A DNA stretch of 64,000 nt from Rhizaria sp. SCN 62-66 (Eukaryota > Rhizaria, unplaced), in the NCBI GenBank assembly GCA_001724265.1, contig MEDY01000005.1, forward strand, positions 124,001 through 188,000. The letters are read 5' to 3'. Made by a program: the position numbers and the translations under genes. Below are positions 1 to 10,179 of the stretch, piece by piece; position 1 is the first letter of the stretch; each line of letters begins with the position of its first letter. The notes under the pieces are model-generated. The model had not been told where the DNA came from. It ran no database searches and was given only the letters and a program-made list of their open reading frames with translations.

Positions 1-3000
1 CGGGCGTGCTGACGCGCTTGGGCGCCGTGAGAGGCGCGATGGTCCACGCCGCGATGCAACGCACACCGCTATTCGAGGCACCACTCGCGGTCGCAGGCGC
101 GCCGCTGTGGAGGATATAGTCGAGACAGCCGCGGAAGAGGTGCGTGAGGTTCGTGTACTCCGGCTCGCCCTGCGCCTGCGACAGCAACACCGGCAGTAGC
201 TCGGACTGCGGTGTGGGGGCCGCCGCGGGCACGAGCGCGGGCGCGGGGGTGATTACCGTCGCGGGCGCAGGCGAGTCGCGTGCGACAAGAGCGTGAGTGG
301 TTGAAACGGCGTTCGTGTTACCCATGCACTGGGTGTGATCGTTGTTGTTGACTGCGAAAACAGAGCTGAGGCCGAGAGAGTGGGTCAGCTCATCGTCGCA
401 CAAAACACCGCTGCCATCGCCACTGCCGCTGCTAGGGCCACGGGGCAGCCAGAGCGCGTGTTGCCAGCTGGGCTTGCTCAGTCTACGCACCGTGTCGGAG
501 ACACAAGAGAAGCTCGTGTTCGGAGTCGCTTCGTCGCTCGGGCTGATACTGTTGTTCAGAGTTGGGATCGGCAGAGGCAAATGCAGCACCGACAACAGAG
601 CGCGGGGATTCACGATGACCATAGACTCGGAGACAGCTCTGGGCTCAGCGTTCGACTCGTCCGCCTCGGTGTCCACCCCTGAGGTAGAGTCGGCGTCAGA
701 CTCAGAGTCCGACTCGGTGTCGGAGAAGACTTCGCCGCCGTAACCCACGAGCACGACGCGCTTCCTCCTGGTCTTGTCCGTGGCGTCCGCACTGTCACCG
801 CCGCTCGCGGTGCTGCCTCCATCACAAGCACTGGTGGGCTTGGCAGCTGGGACAGGCATCGTAACGAACAGCGGCGGCAGCGGCAGCAGCGCCGACAACG
901 GGGTCACCTGCGTTTGCGACAGCGACTGCCACTGTGTAGCGTGCGACTGCGCGGTGTGCGACAGAGACTGCGTGTGCGCGTAGGAGCAGTGCGGCAGCGG
1001 GAGTGGGAGCGCGATGGGCGCGAAGGACGGCGGCAGCGAGCTGGCCGTGGGCAGCGTCGGTGGCAGGCGCGGGTGCTGCAGGAGTCCGTTGGCGACCGCG
1101 TGCGGTGACGCCACATCCGCCGCCACAGAGGCCGGCACCGCGATCGTCGCCGCGGGGGCCAGCGCGGCAGCCGCGGCGCCGGCGCCGGCTGCCACGGGGG
1201 CCGGCGTGGCGGCAGGCGCGGCGCTGGCAGCAGCGGCAGCAGAAGGAGCGTTGACAGCGGCGCTCTTCGCGCTCTGTGTGTGGTAGCACAGCAGGGCGTT
1301 GACGCCGCTGGTGTTGCCGGCCGGAGTGGCGCCGAAACTCGCAGGGCTGCTGACCGCGTTGCCGTTGCTGCAGCAGCTGGGACTCAGCGTGAACGACGAC
1401 GACCGCGGCGGCAGCCCCTTGCGGGCCGCACCGGCGCCAGCGCTGGTCGGCGAGAGGGTAACGCCGTTGGCAGAGGTCAAGCCGGAAATGGGCTGAAGCG
1501 TGACGGTGAGTCTAGCGGAGAGTGGGCCGTGGCCGTGAACAAGCGCTTGACCGGCACCGTGACTGGGCTCAGCGCCAATCAGGCCGATGGGACTCAAATG
1601 AGTGTGGCCGTGCACAGACGCTGCGAGGGCTCTAACTCTAGCGCCCACGCTCGCAATCGACTCGGCCGCGAACGCGGACGCAGCGGCGGCGCCGCCCGCG
1701 GCCCCGACCGGGCTGCCGTTGCCGCTCTTGCCCTTGGCCGCCCCCACACTAATGACGCCAACGCCAGCGCCACTGCCGCCCCCGCTGACGCCGTTGACTG
1801 CGATGGCGAGGCCGGTCAGCCCGCTGACGCCGACGGCGACGCTGCGGCTGTTGCTGTTGCTGCGCGGCGGCAGCGGCGGCGACAGCGACGGGGACTGCGA
1901 CGGCGAGGGCGACGGAGACGGTGACGGCGACGGGGACGGCCGCGGGGACGGGGCGGGCGTCGCCGCGCCCGCGCTAAGGCCCGCGACGAGAGGCAGGTTG
2001 TCGTCGTCTTCGCTGTGGTCGCCCTCATCCTCCTCGCCGTGGCACGGCAGGTGGCCGCCGTTGCCGCCGTGGTGGCCGGCGCCGAAGGCGTTGTTGATGA
2101 GGCTGTGGATGATATTGCCGTGGCGGCCAGGGTACCGCGCGCCCATCTTGGCCGACACTGGTGCGACGCTGCCGCCGTGGCCGCCCGTGGCATGAGTGCC
2201 GTTGCCGCTGCCGCTGACTCTGCTGCTGGTGCTGCTGGTGCTCGTCCGACTGGCGGGGCTGTCGCCGTCGCGGTCGGCCGCGTGGGCGCCGGAGTCAGCG
2301 AGCCCCGCGGGTGCGTGCGCGTTAGTGGTAGTGTTGGGGCTCAGATGACTGTCGGGAGAGAGCATGTCACTGCTGCCGCTGGCGCTGCTGCTGCAGGCGC
2401 GAAGGTTGCTGTGGCTATGGCTGCGGTTGTGGCTGCCGCGGGCGCTCAGGCTCGGGCTGTTGTTATTGTTGAAGTTGTACGTGTTGACAACGGCGTCCTG
2501 ATCCTGGTCGGGACCAGCAGGCGCTTCGTTCGCCGCAGAGTCAGCCGCGGCAGCGCTCGCGCCGGCGCAGGGTCCGTTACCAGACTCAACAGCCTTCGAA
2601 CTGACACCGTCGCGGGCGTCGCCACTCTGTTTGCTGTCGTCGTTGCAGGTGGAGGTAGCGTTGTTATCGGTGTTAAACAAACGGCGCTCGTGCTCGTAGT
2701 CGTATCTTAGATAGCGGCCGTAGCTGCCCCTGCTGTCGTCGTTGTCGGCGTCGTTGCCGCCGGGACCACCGCCACCGATGTTCGCGTTGGCGTCGGCGTC
2801 AGCGTCCGGGCCGGGCAAGATCGAGCCCAGCCGCTGCTTGAACCTGTCGGCGACCTTTGCGCTGGAGCGGCCGAACCAGTACACGCGGTTGCAGCTGCCG
2901 TTGGCGCACATGTAGAAGTGGAGCGTGCGTCCGTTACGGTTGTTAACGCCCGTCTTGACCATCTCGGGCACGAAGGGCAGCGAGCGCACGTGCTCCAGCG

Positions 3001-6000
3001 ACACGGGGTAGAAGGGCGTGTTGCACGCCGTGCACAGCGAGAAGATGCGCTTCGGGTCGAAGCCGATCGCCAGCGACTCGAGGATGAACCGCAGCCGCGC
3101 GTCGGCGCGCTGCGACGACATCAGCACACGCTTGCCCGCCGCCGTGGCCGTCGTCGCCGCCTTGGACGCGTCGGCGACCGCGGACTCGGGGATGCAGTCG
3201 CCACCGCCGCCGCCGGTCGGGTTGCCAGCGGCGTCGCAGTCGTTGTCGTCCTCCTCGTCGTCCTCCTCGTCCGCGTCGGCACCCTTCGCGTGCGACTTGC
3301 TCTTCGCAGTGACCTCCGACACGGCCGCGGCAGCGTCCGCCGCGGCCGCAGCCTTGGCCGCAGCGGTGGCGGCGACGACGGCCGAGACCTTGGGTTCGAG
3401 GTACTCGCTGGGCAGCGGACTGGGGATGTAGAGGCACTTAGGGCAGTTCGCGCGCTTGGTGATGCTCTTGCTGTCGGTGACGATGACGCGGCCCTCGAGG
3501 ATCGCGAGGCGGAACAGTGCGTCGACCTCCGCGCGCGTGCGCGTGTGCTCGACGTAGGCCGTATCAATGCCGATCGAGCGCAGCGACTTGGCTAGCCGCA
3601 GCAGCGAGGACGTCACCACCAGACGCGCGGGGGCCGCCGACCGCGGCGGCGACGGCGCGCGCACCACGCTGCTGCCACCGCTAGCACCGTCGCTAGTACT
3701 CTGCTGCTGCTGTTGACTCAAGAGCTCTTGTTGTTGCTGTTGCTTCTGCTGTTGCAGGAGCAGTTGCTGCTGGTCGAACGCATGGTGCGTCCTCAGTGCG
3801 CTGTCGCTGTTGTCGCCGCCGCCCGCGTACACGCCGTCGGCGGCGTCGCCGCTCTTGTCGAGCTCGTAGGAGCGGACAAATGGGATGCTGAACTCGCCCT
3901 CGACGTGGCCCAGCGCGGGGAACACCGGCCCGCTGAGTCCGCACGCCAGCCCACCGTAGCCGCCCGCTGCGGCCGCGCCCGCGGTGTCGCCGTGCGCAGA
4001 CAGCGAGTCGGCGGCAGCCGCGCTGGGGGCGGTGTGCGCTGCGCTCGCGGAGGGGAGCGTGCTGTAGTTATAAATGTCGGTGGTCGAGATCGACGCCACG
4101 TCGGTGCCGAACACGTGCTGCTTCTTGCCCCCCGCGCCGCTCTTGCCATTGCCGGCGTCGCCGACGGGGCCCGCGGAGAGGAAACCGCTGCTGGAGACGG
4201 CCTTGCCCCGGCCACGGGCACCGGCGACGGCGCCCGCCGCAGCGGCCTCGGTGTCGTCGTCGGCACTGAAGCTATTGCAGTGAGTGGCAGGCGCGGACGC
4301 GGATGCGAGCGTGAGCGCGGCGATGGTGTTGTTGGTGGCCGCGGTGGGCGAGACTAAGCTGCCGCCGGGCAGAATTGTGCCCGGAGAGGGGTGGATGCCG
4401 TCGTAGGCGCGCACGTCCGCGCTGCGCACGCCGACGAACCGCTGCAACGGCTGGCACTGCGGCGGCGACTGCAACTGTGGATGTGGCGAAGACTGTGACT
4501 GCGATGGCGAAGTGTGCGCGGGCACGTCGAGCGACTTGGTTGACGACGTCGGTGAGGATGTTGCTGTCGCAGGGAAGAGGGCCAGCGCGAGGCCCGAGCC
4601 GGAGCCTCTGGCGCTGCACGCGGCCGCCAGCAGCGCCGCCGCGGCGTCGTCGCCCGCCGCGCCGGACGCGCCAGACGCGGTGTCGGTGCTCGAGACGGCG
4701 CTCGCGCCCGACACAGCGGCGGCGTCGGTCTGAATCTGACTCGGGCTCGTGCCGGTGGGCACCGCGCTAGAGCTGCCGTGAGGCGTGGTCGCAGAGCCGG
4801 TCGGCAGGGGCGTGCGGATGCTGCTGAGCAGGCGGTAGACGAGCGAGTGCGGCATCGAGTTGAAGTCTCCGGTCAAAAACACCGGCGGCAGCGCGCCATC
4901 ACTGCCAGCGTCAGCAGACACGCTCTTGTTGGGACTCTGTTCTGACTTCGCAGCGTGCGCGGTCTGTGTGGCGATGGCGAGACGGTAGGCCTCAATGCTG
5001 CGGAGCAGGTACAGCGACTGCCACAGCTTCACGTCCTCGAACATCGGGTTCCAGAACAGGTGCGCCGTCGCGACCACCACCGGCGGCGGGCGCACGCCGG
5101 GACCATTGGCGGTCTGGCCGGCCTCTGAGTCGAAGCTGCTAGTGTCCGCTGCATTGGTAGACTCGGAGGAGGCAGAGTGCATGTACACGTCTTTGCAGGC
5201 CCGGAGCGCCTGGTCGCGCGCACTCGCGTAGTGCGCGCGCGAGTGACCGTGGGCGGTCGCCAGCGAGGGATTGCGAACTGCACTCGAACTCGCATTCGCA
5301 GTCGCCGAGGCGGGAGTAGGGGTGCGCTGGCGCCGCGGCTGCAGGGCGAGGATGAGGCCGACGTTGTTGCGGTGATAGCGCTCGATGCCGGGGCCGGTGG
5401 GCACCGAGGGGGCCAGCGCTGCGGCAGCCGCAGCAGAGCCTGTGAAGGCGCCTGTGACGGCGCCAGAGCCAGAGACTGTGAGGGCAGTGCTGGAAGTGAC
5501 AGCGCCGTCAGCGCTGTTCGCGGACGCGTCAGTCTGAGTCCCCGCCTGCGTACTATGGCTCGGGACGTGGGTGTAAATACCGGACTTGAGTCCAAACACT
5601 GACGCGACGGTGGGCACGAGCGAATACCGCACAGCGCCAGCGCCAGCGCCAGCAGCAGCACCGGCGTTCGCGCTGCTCTCGCATTGAGTGGGAACGTAGG
5701 TGGCGGGCATGAGCGCGGCGGCCGGGTCCGAGAGGTCGTCACAGTGCACGCCCAGCGGCAGCGCGGCCAGCGCGAAGGCTGCGGCGCGGAACGCGATGAG
5801 GCACCCGTCGGCCTTGGTGCGGGACGCACTCGAAGTCGCCAGCGGAGTTGCGGGCACGGCGGGCGACTGCAGCGCCGCCGCGGGGCTCAGCAAGCCCGCC
5901 TCGCCGGCCAGAGGGTCCGCCCCGCTCGCGCCGCGGGCGGGCGTGGCGGCGGCGGGGGACGCGCCGGCAGCGGCTCTAAAGCCCGGGGGCAGCGGGGGCC

Positions 6001-8221
6001 GGCCGCCGGCGAGCGACGTGGCGGCCGCCTTCGGGCTGGTGCCTCTAGCACCCGCGCCCGCGCCGGCAGTCGCGGCCGCAGCCGCAGCGCCCGTCCCGGT
6101 GGCCGCAGCGGCGGCCGCAGCGGCGGCGGCGGCGGCGGCGGCGGCGGAGTTGGCAACCCGCAGCCTTAGTTCGTGCGCGGAGGGCAGCACGACGGTGATG
6201 AGGTCGGTGCACTTCTCCTCGGCGGCCAGACGCGCGGCCTTAAGCGCCGCGGCCGCAGCCTTGTCCGCACGGCTCAGGGGCTGCTTGCCTTTGCCCTTGC
6301 CCTTGCCCTTGACACCACCGCCGGGAGCAGTTGTGTGAGACTGGGGCTGAGTCTGGGCGCTCTCGATGTCGCTGCTTTCGGGGTTGGGTGAGATAACGAG
6401 GCTAGAGTCGGCCTCAGCCTCAGCGTTCGTCGCGGTCTCAGGCTCTGGCACGGCGTCGTCGCCACCATCGTCATCGTTCTCATTGTCGTCGTCGTCGTTC
6501 GCATTGTTGCTGTTGTTGCTGTTGTTGTTCTCATCCGTAGCAACAACGTCGTCGACACTGTTCGCGTTCGCAGCATCCTCAGCGTCTGCAGCAGCATCAG
6601 CAGCCGCGTCCGCAGCCGCGTCAGCCTCGACGGTGTTCTTGCTGTCGCCGTTACCGTCGCCGGCGCCGTCGCGTGAGACGAGTTGTTTCCTGCGGTTGAG
6701 GTATCCCTTGCTGGCGAGGTAGAGCTCGCTCTCAAGGTACTCTGTGAGCACAAAAAGTCCCGCGCGCACGCAGTGGCTCGCTGTCTCGCGCAGGTGGCCG
6801 CGCACCTGCCGCTCCGAGAAGCCCTTGCGCTCGAGCGACACGATGTAGTTGTCGCGGAACTCCGGGCTCACCATGAGCATCTCCTGCCGGTGCAGCACGC
6901 GGCGCGATTCGCGCGTGAGTCCCCGGCGCCGCACCTGGTCGTAGCAGACAGTCACGCCCAGCGGGCTGCACAGCGACGAAAGCAGCGGGCACCGCACCGC
7001 CGCGCTCGTGCTCACCGTCACCTGCGTACCCGCGGCACTGCCAGTGGTACCCGTGGTGGTACCTGTGGGGCTCAAGGTCGCTTGAGCACCAGTCCCGGCC
7101 GCGGGCCCAGTGGCGCCCGCGGCCGCTACGGCGGACTGCGATTGGAGCTGCGACGACGAGGGCTCCGCGTCTTGTTGCTGCTGTTGTGCGCTCTTGTCGT
7201 CGGCAGTGTCGTCGGAGGCATTGCTGTTGCTCGTAGCGCTGTCTGTGCCGGTCTTGTTCTTGCGCTTGCGGCCGCCGCCGGAGGACGCGGAGGCAGAAGC
7301 GGCGGAGATGGCGGCAGCCTCGGCCGTCGCGGCTGCAGCCATCTCCATGAGAGACGGGTGCTTCGTATCAGCGCGCTCGCTGCTGTCGTTGCTGTTGTTC
7401 TTCTTGTTGTCCAGACGGATGATGTGGACGCAATTCATCGCAATCACGTCAAGCTCGGCCTCACTCAGCCCGCCTACAGCCACAGTCGCTGTCGCGCCCG
7501 CACTGGTAGCCACAGCAGCAGCAGTATTATCGCTGCACAGCGCATTCACACCGCAAGCCTCACCCGCCAGACTGTTACTGATGACAGCGCCCGCGCCAGC
7601 GCCAGCGCCAGCGCCGTGCTCGGACGACGGCAGCAGCAGCTGGTTGGCGAGCGCGTTGGCGCGGGCAAACTGGCGGTACTTGCGCGCGCGCGAGACGCTG
7701 GCGGTAGCGTACGTGACGTCGCGGCAGCCACGGCGCAGGTACACGACGTCGTAACCCAGCGCGACGAGCAGCGGCGCCCACGCAGAGTGCAGGTTGTCGA
7801 CCTCCTGGAGCGCAACCACGTCTGCGCCCGCCTGTCGCAGCGTCGCCGCAAAGCGCGCCGCGCGGGAGGGGAACGCCAGCAGCGACTTGGGGCAGTAGGG
7901 AAACTGCTTGGAGGACGCGTAGGCCTTGGCCAGGACGTTCCACGTCAACAGCGAGAAGTGGAACGAGCGCGCGGGCGTGGAAATCATCGGCGCGGACGAC
8001 GCGGGGGAGCTATATCTAGAGATAGAACTAGGGTTGCAGAGCGGCTGTGGTGCGCAGGCAAGGGATGTGCTGTTATGAGCTGGTTGCGGCGACGGCGGCT
8101 CTTGCGCAGGCGAGGCGAGGGTTGACACTGGGGGTGTTTGTGCTCTGGGCAGCAACGGAGGATCTCTGTTGCTGGTGTCGCCTCTGTCGGAGGCGTATGT
8201 GGAAGAAGACAAGGCCGACAT
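1..8221 (-). CDS. CCR4-type EEP nuclease with embedded Mut7-C domain (3' partial)
   Basis: The minus frame is open from the ATG at 8221 (context CCACCATG) to the window edge, at least 2,740 residues and intronless so far. CCR4-family endonuclease/exonuclease/phosphatase motifs appear in order but far apart: TWNVLA (~93), catalytic-Glu motif LQEVDN (~137), ESELYLASKGY (~490), DGCLIAF (~806), RNNVGLIL (~951), TAHLFWNP (~1051), TGDFNSMPHS (~1118), EYTNLTHLFRGCLDYI (~2688). The last SDH motif should lie beyond position 1. Between ~1534 and ~1786 sits a Mut7-C-like PIN domain (LRLAKSLRSIGID, GRVIVTDSKS) and a zinc ribbon (CTAC, later CANGSC, then NRVYWFG). Spacers are Ala/Ser/Gln/Asp tracts. CCR4 proteins are cytoplasmic deadenylases of about 550-850 residues and normally lack Mut7-C. 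I see no N-terminal leucine-rich repeats. An alternative start is the ATG at 7987. Deadenylase activity is inferred from family; the frame and motifs are directly visible. Confidence 0.85.
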   Translation of the reverse strand, partial: MSALSSSTYASDRGDTSNRDPPLLPRAQTPPVSTLASPAQEPPSPQPAHNSTSLACAPQPLCNPSSISRYSSPASSAPMISTPARSFHFSLLTWNVLAKAYASSKQFPYCPKSLLAFPSRAARFAATLRQAGADVVALQEVDNLHSAWAPLLVALGYDVVYLRRGCRDVTYATASVSRARKYRQFARANALANQLLLPSSEHGAGAGAGAGAVISNSLAGEACGVNALCSDNTAAAVATSAGATATVAVGGLSEAELDVIAMNCVHIIRLDNKKNNSNDSSERADTKHPSLMEMAAAATAEAAAISAASASASSGGGRKRKNKTGTDSATSNSNASDDTADDKSAQQQQQDAEPSSSQLQSQSAVAAAGATGPAAGTGAQATLSPTGTTTGTTGSAAGTQVTVSTSAAVRCPLLSSLCSPLGVTVCYDQVRRRGLTRESRRVLHRQEMLMVSPEFRDNYIVSLERKGFSERQVRGHLRETASHCVRAGLFVLTEYLESELYLASKGYLNRRKQLVSRDGAGDGNGDSKNTVEADAAADAAADAAADAEDAANANSVDDVVATDENNNSNNSNNANDDDDNENDDDGGDDAVPEPETATNAEAEADSSLVISPNPESSDIESAQTQPQSHTTAPGGGVKGKGKGKGKQPLSRADKAAAAALKAARLAAEEKCTDLITVVLPSAHELRLRVANSAAAAAAAAAAAAAAATGTGAAAAAATAGAGAGARGTSPKAAATSLAGGRPPLPPGFRAAAGASPAAATPARGASGADPLAGEAGLLSPAAALQSPAVPATPLATSSASRTKADGCLIAFRAAAFALAALPLGVHCDDLSDPAAALMPATYVPTQCESSANAGAAAGAGAGAVRYSLVPTVASVFGLKSGIYTHVPSHSTQAGTQTDASANSADGAVTSSTALTVSGSGAVTGAFTGSAAAAAALAPSVPTGPGIERYHRNNVGLILALQPRRQRTPTPASATANASSSAVRNPSLATAHGHSRAHYASARDQALRACKDVYMHSASSESTNAADTSSFDSEAGQTANGPGVRPPPVVVATAHLFWNPMFEDVKLWQSLYLLRSIEAYRLAIATQTAHAAKSEQSPNKSVSADAGSDGALPPVFLTGDFNSMPHSLVYRLLSSIRTPLPTGSATTPHGSSSAVPTGTSPSQIQTDAAAVSGASAVSSTDTASGASGAAGDDAAAALLAAACSARGSGSGLALALFPATATSSPTSSTKSLDVPAHTSPSQSQSSPHPQLQSPPQCQPLQRFVGVRSADVRAYDGIHPSPGTILPGGSLVSPTAATNNTIAALTLASASAPATHCNSFSADDDTEAAAAGAVAGARGRGKAVSSSGFLSAGPVGDAGNGKSGAGGKKQHVFGTDVASISTTDIYNYSTLPSASAAHTAPSAAAADSLSAHGDTAGAAAAGGYGGLACGLSGPVFPALGHVEGEFSIPFVRSYELDKSGDAADGVYAGGGDNSDSALRTHHAFDQQQLLLQQQKQQQQQELLSQQQQQSTSDGASGGSSVVRAPSPPRSAAPARLVVTSSLLRLAKSLRSIGIDTAYVEHTRTRAEVDALFRLAILEGRVIVTDSKSITKRANCPKCLYIPSPLPSEYLEPKVSAVVAATAAAKAAAAADAAAAVSEVTAKSKSHAKGADADEEDDEEDDNDCDAAGNPTGGGGGDCIPESAVADASKAATTATAAGKRVLMSSQRADARLRFILESLAIGFDPKRIFSLCTACNTPFYPVSLEHVRSLPFVPEMVKTGVNNRNGRTLHFYMCANGSCNRVYWFGRSSAKVADRFKQRLGSILPGPDADADANANIGGGGPGGNDADNDDSRGSYGRYLRYDYEHERRLFNTDNNATSTCNDDSKQSGDARDGVSSKAVESGNGPCAGASAAAADSAANEAPAGPDQDQDAVVNTYNFNNNNSPSLSARGSHNRSHSHSNLRACSSSASGSSDMLSPDSHLSPNTTTNAHAPAGLADSGAHAADRDGDSPASRTSTSSTSSRVSGSGNGTHATGGHGGSVAPVSAKMGARYPGRHGNIIHSLINNAFGAGHHGGNGGHLPCHGEEDEGDHSEDDDNLPLVAGLSAGAATPAPSPRPSPSPSPSPSPSPSQSPSLSPPLPPRSNSNSRSVAVGVSGLTGLAIAVNGVSGGGSGAGVGVISVGAAKGKSGNGSPVGAAGGAAAASAFAAESIASVGARVRALAASVHGHTHLSPIGLIGAEPSHGAGQALVHGHGPLSARLTVTLQPISGLTSANGVTLSPTSAGAGAARKGLPPRSSSFTLSPSCCSNGNAVSSPASFGATPAGNTSGVNALLCYHTQSAKSAAVNAPSAAAAASAAPAATPAPVAAGAGAAAAALAPAATIAVPASVAADVASPHAVANGLLQHPRLPPTLPTASSLPPSFAPIALPLPLPHCSYAHTQSLSHTAQSHATQWQSLSQTQVTPLSALLPLPPLFVTMPVPAAKPTSACDGGSTASGGDSADATDKTRRKRVVLVGYGGEVFSDTESDSESDADSTSGVDTEADESNAEPRAVSESMVIVNPRALLSVLHLPLPIPTLNNSISPSDEATPNTSFSCVSDTVRRLSKPSWQHALWLPRGPSSGSGDGSGVLCDDELTHSLGLSSVFAVNNNDHTQCMGNTNAVSTTHALVARDSPAPATVITPAPALVPAAAPTPQSELLPVLLSQAQGEPEYTNLTHLFRGCLDYILHSGAPATASGASNSGVRCIAAWTIAPLTAPKRVSTP

Positions 8222-8809
8222 GGTGGATATGGCCCAAAAAAGGCGCGGAAAATCCTGTCGGGGGAAGTTATTGAAGTTGGCGTGGGCACGGGCGCCATGG
8301 GGTGAGGGGACGAGGGAATGCGATGCAAATTGTAAAAGTGGACTTTGTGAGTCAAATACATGCACTTCTGGAATTTTATGCAAATTATATCAATAGAAAA
8401 CGAGGCGATGCTCTTGATTGCGTCGCGTTTAAAGTCAGAAAACGTATTTTCATGGCAGCACAATCACATGAATGACCTCAGAAAAGGCAAGAGTGCGTTC
8501 GTGGTCGGTGGGCTCGAGGCACATTTGCTCAGAAGCCATTGAGAGCAATAAACTGCTTTCTAACTTTGCGGTAAAATGTCGGAATAACAACAGCTTCATC
8601 AATTATTGTCTCGCAAAATGCTGGCGCTGATGACGATTCAGGAGCTGCAAGTGGACTCAATTTCAATTCAAGCTTCCCAGCCTTCATCTCGCGAGGGATC
8701 CCGACTTTCTCGCTTCCTCGCTCCCCGCAACCCCGCATTGCTATGTTTCCTTCTGCCTTGCTTACCCCCACATACGTGCCTACTATTTGTTCTGTTTTAT
8801 AGTCCTCTC
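8222..8809. promoter_or_regulatory. Divergent intergenic region between the CCR4-like gene and mago
   Basis: This 588-bp AT-richer stretch separates two divergently transcribed genes, so it should hold both 5' UTRs and promoters. The part just upstream of the mago ATG is pyrimidine-rich and includes TTTATAG, which could be the 3' end of a 5'-UTR intron. I recognise no TATA box or other named element and see no gene. Confidence 0.5.
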
Positions 8810-9573
8810 ATGTCTGCCCACGACGGAGAGCACGCGGCCTACATCCCCGACGCCGCCACTGACGCCGACACCGCTGTCGGTGTTGACGCCACCGACGCCG
8901 CCGCCGTTGACGCCGCCGCCGCTGCCGGCCCCGTCGCGGACGAGTTCTACCTGCGCTACTACGTGGGCCACCGCGGCTCGTACGGGCACGAGTTTCTCGA
9001 GTTCGAGGTGCGTCCCAACGGCCTGCTGCGCTACGCCAACAACACCAACTACAAGGGCGACCGCCTCATCCTCAAGGAGGTGCTGCTCAGCGACAGCGTG
9101 ATGGAGCAGATGAAGCGCATCGTCGCTGAAAGCGGCGTGATGAACCACGACGACTACAACTGGCCTGAGCCCAACGAGGATGGCCGTCAGGACCTCGAGA
9201 TCAGCTATGGCAACAGCCGCATCTCGTTCGTCGTACGTTTCTCCTTCAAAGATATCAAAGCGTTTTGATGCAATGAATCAAAGACTATTCAAACATCGTC
9301 TTTTATAACTGTATTTCACTGTGTACTATATATGTAGACCTTAATTATTTGTTTAAGTGCTCATATACGCCCTCAAACCGTATGTTTTGTGTGTGCTTTG
9401 TTTCTTCCCTCCCTCGCCTCCAGACCTCGAAGTTGGGCTCGCTGGTCGAGGTCAGCCAGCTGCCGTGCGCCGAGAGCATCCGCGACTTCTACTTCCTTGT
9501 CCAGGACATCCGCTGCTTTGTCCTCTCGCTCATTTCACTGCACTTCAAGATCAGCCCGTACAGCGCCAAGTAA
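8810..9573 (+). CDS. mago: Mago nashi, exon junction complex core subunit
   Basis: Two exons, 8810-9232 and 9424-9573 (190 residues), joined in phase 0 across a 191-bp intron with donor GTACGT and acceptor CCAG; stop TAA. From residue ~44 the protein matches Mago nashi almost end to end: [51 protein letters not shown], and after the junction [10 protein letters not shown] and LHFKISPY. Mago binds Y14 (RBM8A) as a heterodimer in the exon junction complex, which marks spliced mRNAs for export, localisation and nonsense-mediated decay. Mago proteins are about 145-150 residues; the extra ~44 residues are an Ala/Asp-rich N-terminal tail. Because the family normally ends a few residues after FKI, the TAA at 9571 must be a true stop, which helps calibrate the genetic code of this genome. 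Confidence 0.97.
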
Positions 9574-10179
9574 GCGCGCTGCGAGCCGACCGCAACGCAG
9601 TCACTTATCGCGACTGCTCTGCGGCGTAATGAGATAGCTATGTTTGTATATTTGTCTTTTCAGTGTATGGCGTGAGTGGTGTTGTGTCACTACGTGTGCA
9701 ATTGCAACTAACTCATCGCTGTACGCACTTTAGCAACAACAACAATGGTTAAGATTGGCAGCAAGCACAAGCATGATATACAGGCTGCTTGGCTGCGAGA
9801 GGTGGCACGAGATCAAAACAAGCGACAGAAGATCAACTGGCTTATGTATGCATGACCAAGCCATTCTTCCGTTTGGTGCTTGTGTTTTGTGCGCACATTC
9901 AATGAAATGGTGGAGAACCGCACTGGAGGAGCAGAGCGTGGCAGGACCAGTCTGCACTTGTGGTCCGTTACTTCAGCCAGCAAGAGGCTGGCAAGATGGG
10001 ACTTTACAAAAATGACTTTACATTGATACAGAGACCGTATTATCGCATTGCTTTGTTTTGACAGATTTTTTCGCTTGTTTTTGTATAATTTAACGTTTTT
10101 ATATCCTTTGCAAAAGACGTTAACCTCACGAAACCTCTCGAAACCCTTCCTCTCTGGCACACGCTTTGCAGCAATCTCT
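9574..10179. other. Intergenic region, no gene seen
   Basis: This 606-bp AT-rich stretch holds the mago 3' UTR and the 5' flank of the PDZ gene. The last ~100 bases before the PDZ start are T-rich and pyrimidine-rich. A GTACG-type motif occurs near 9719 and a TTTGCAG near 10171, so a 5'-UTR intron is conceivable, but it would be longer than the other introns here. Confidence 0.4.

Noticed and set aside
3018-3595. Plus-strand frames across the first 8 kb
   Set aside because: They are antisense shadows of the CCR4-like gene, produced by high GC content. The minus frame carries all the conserved motifs.
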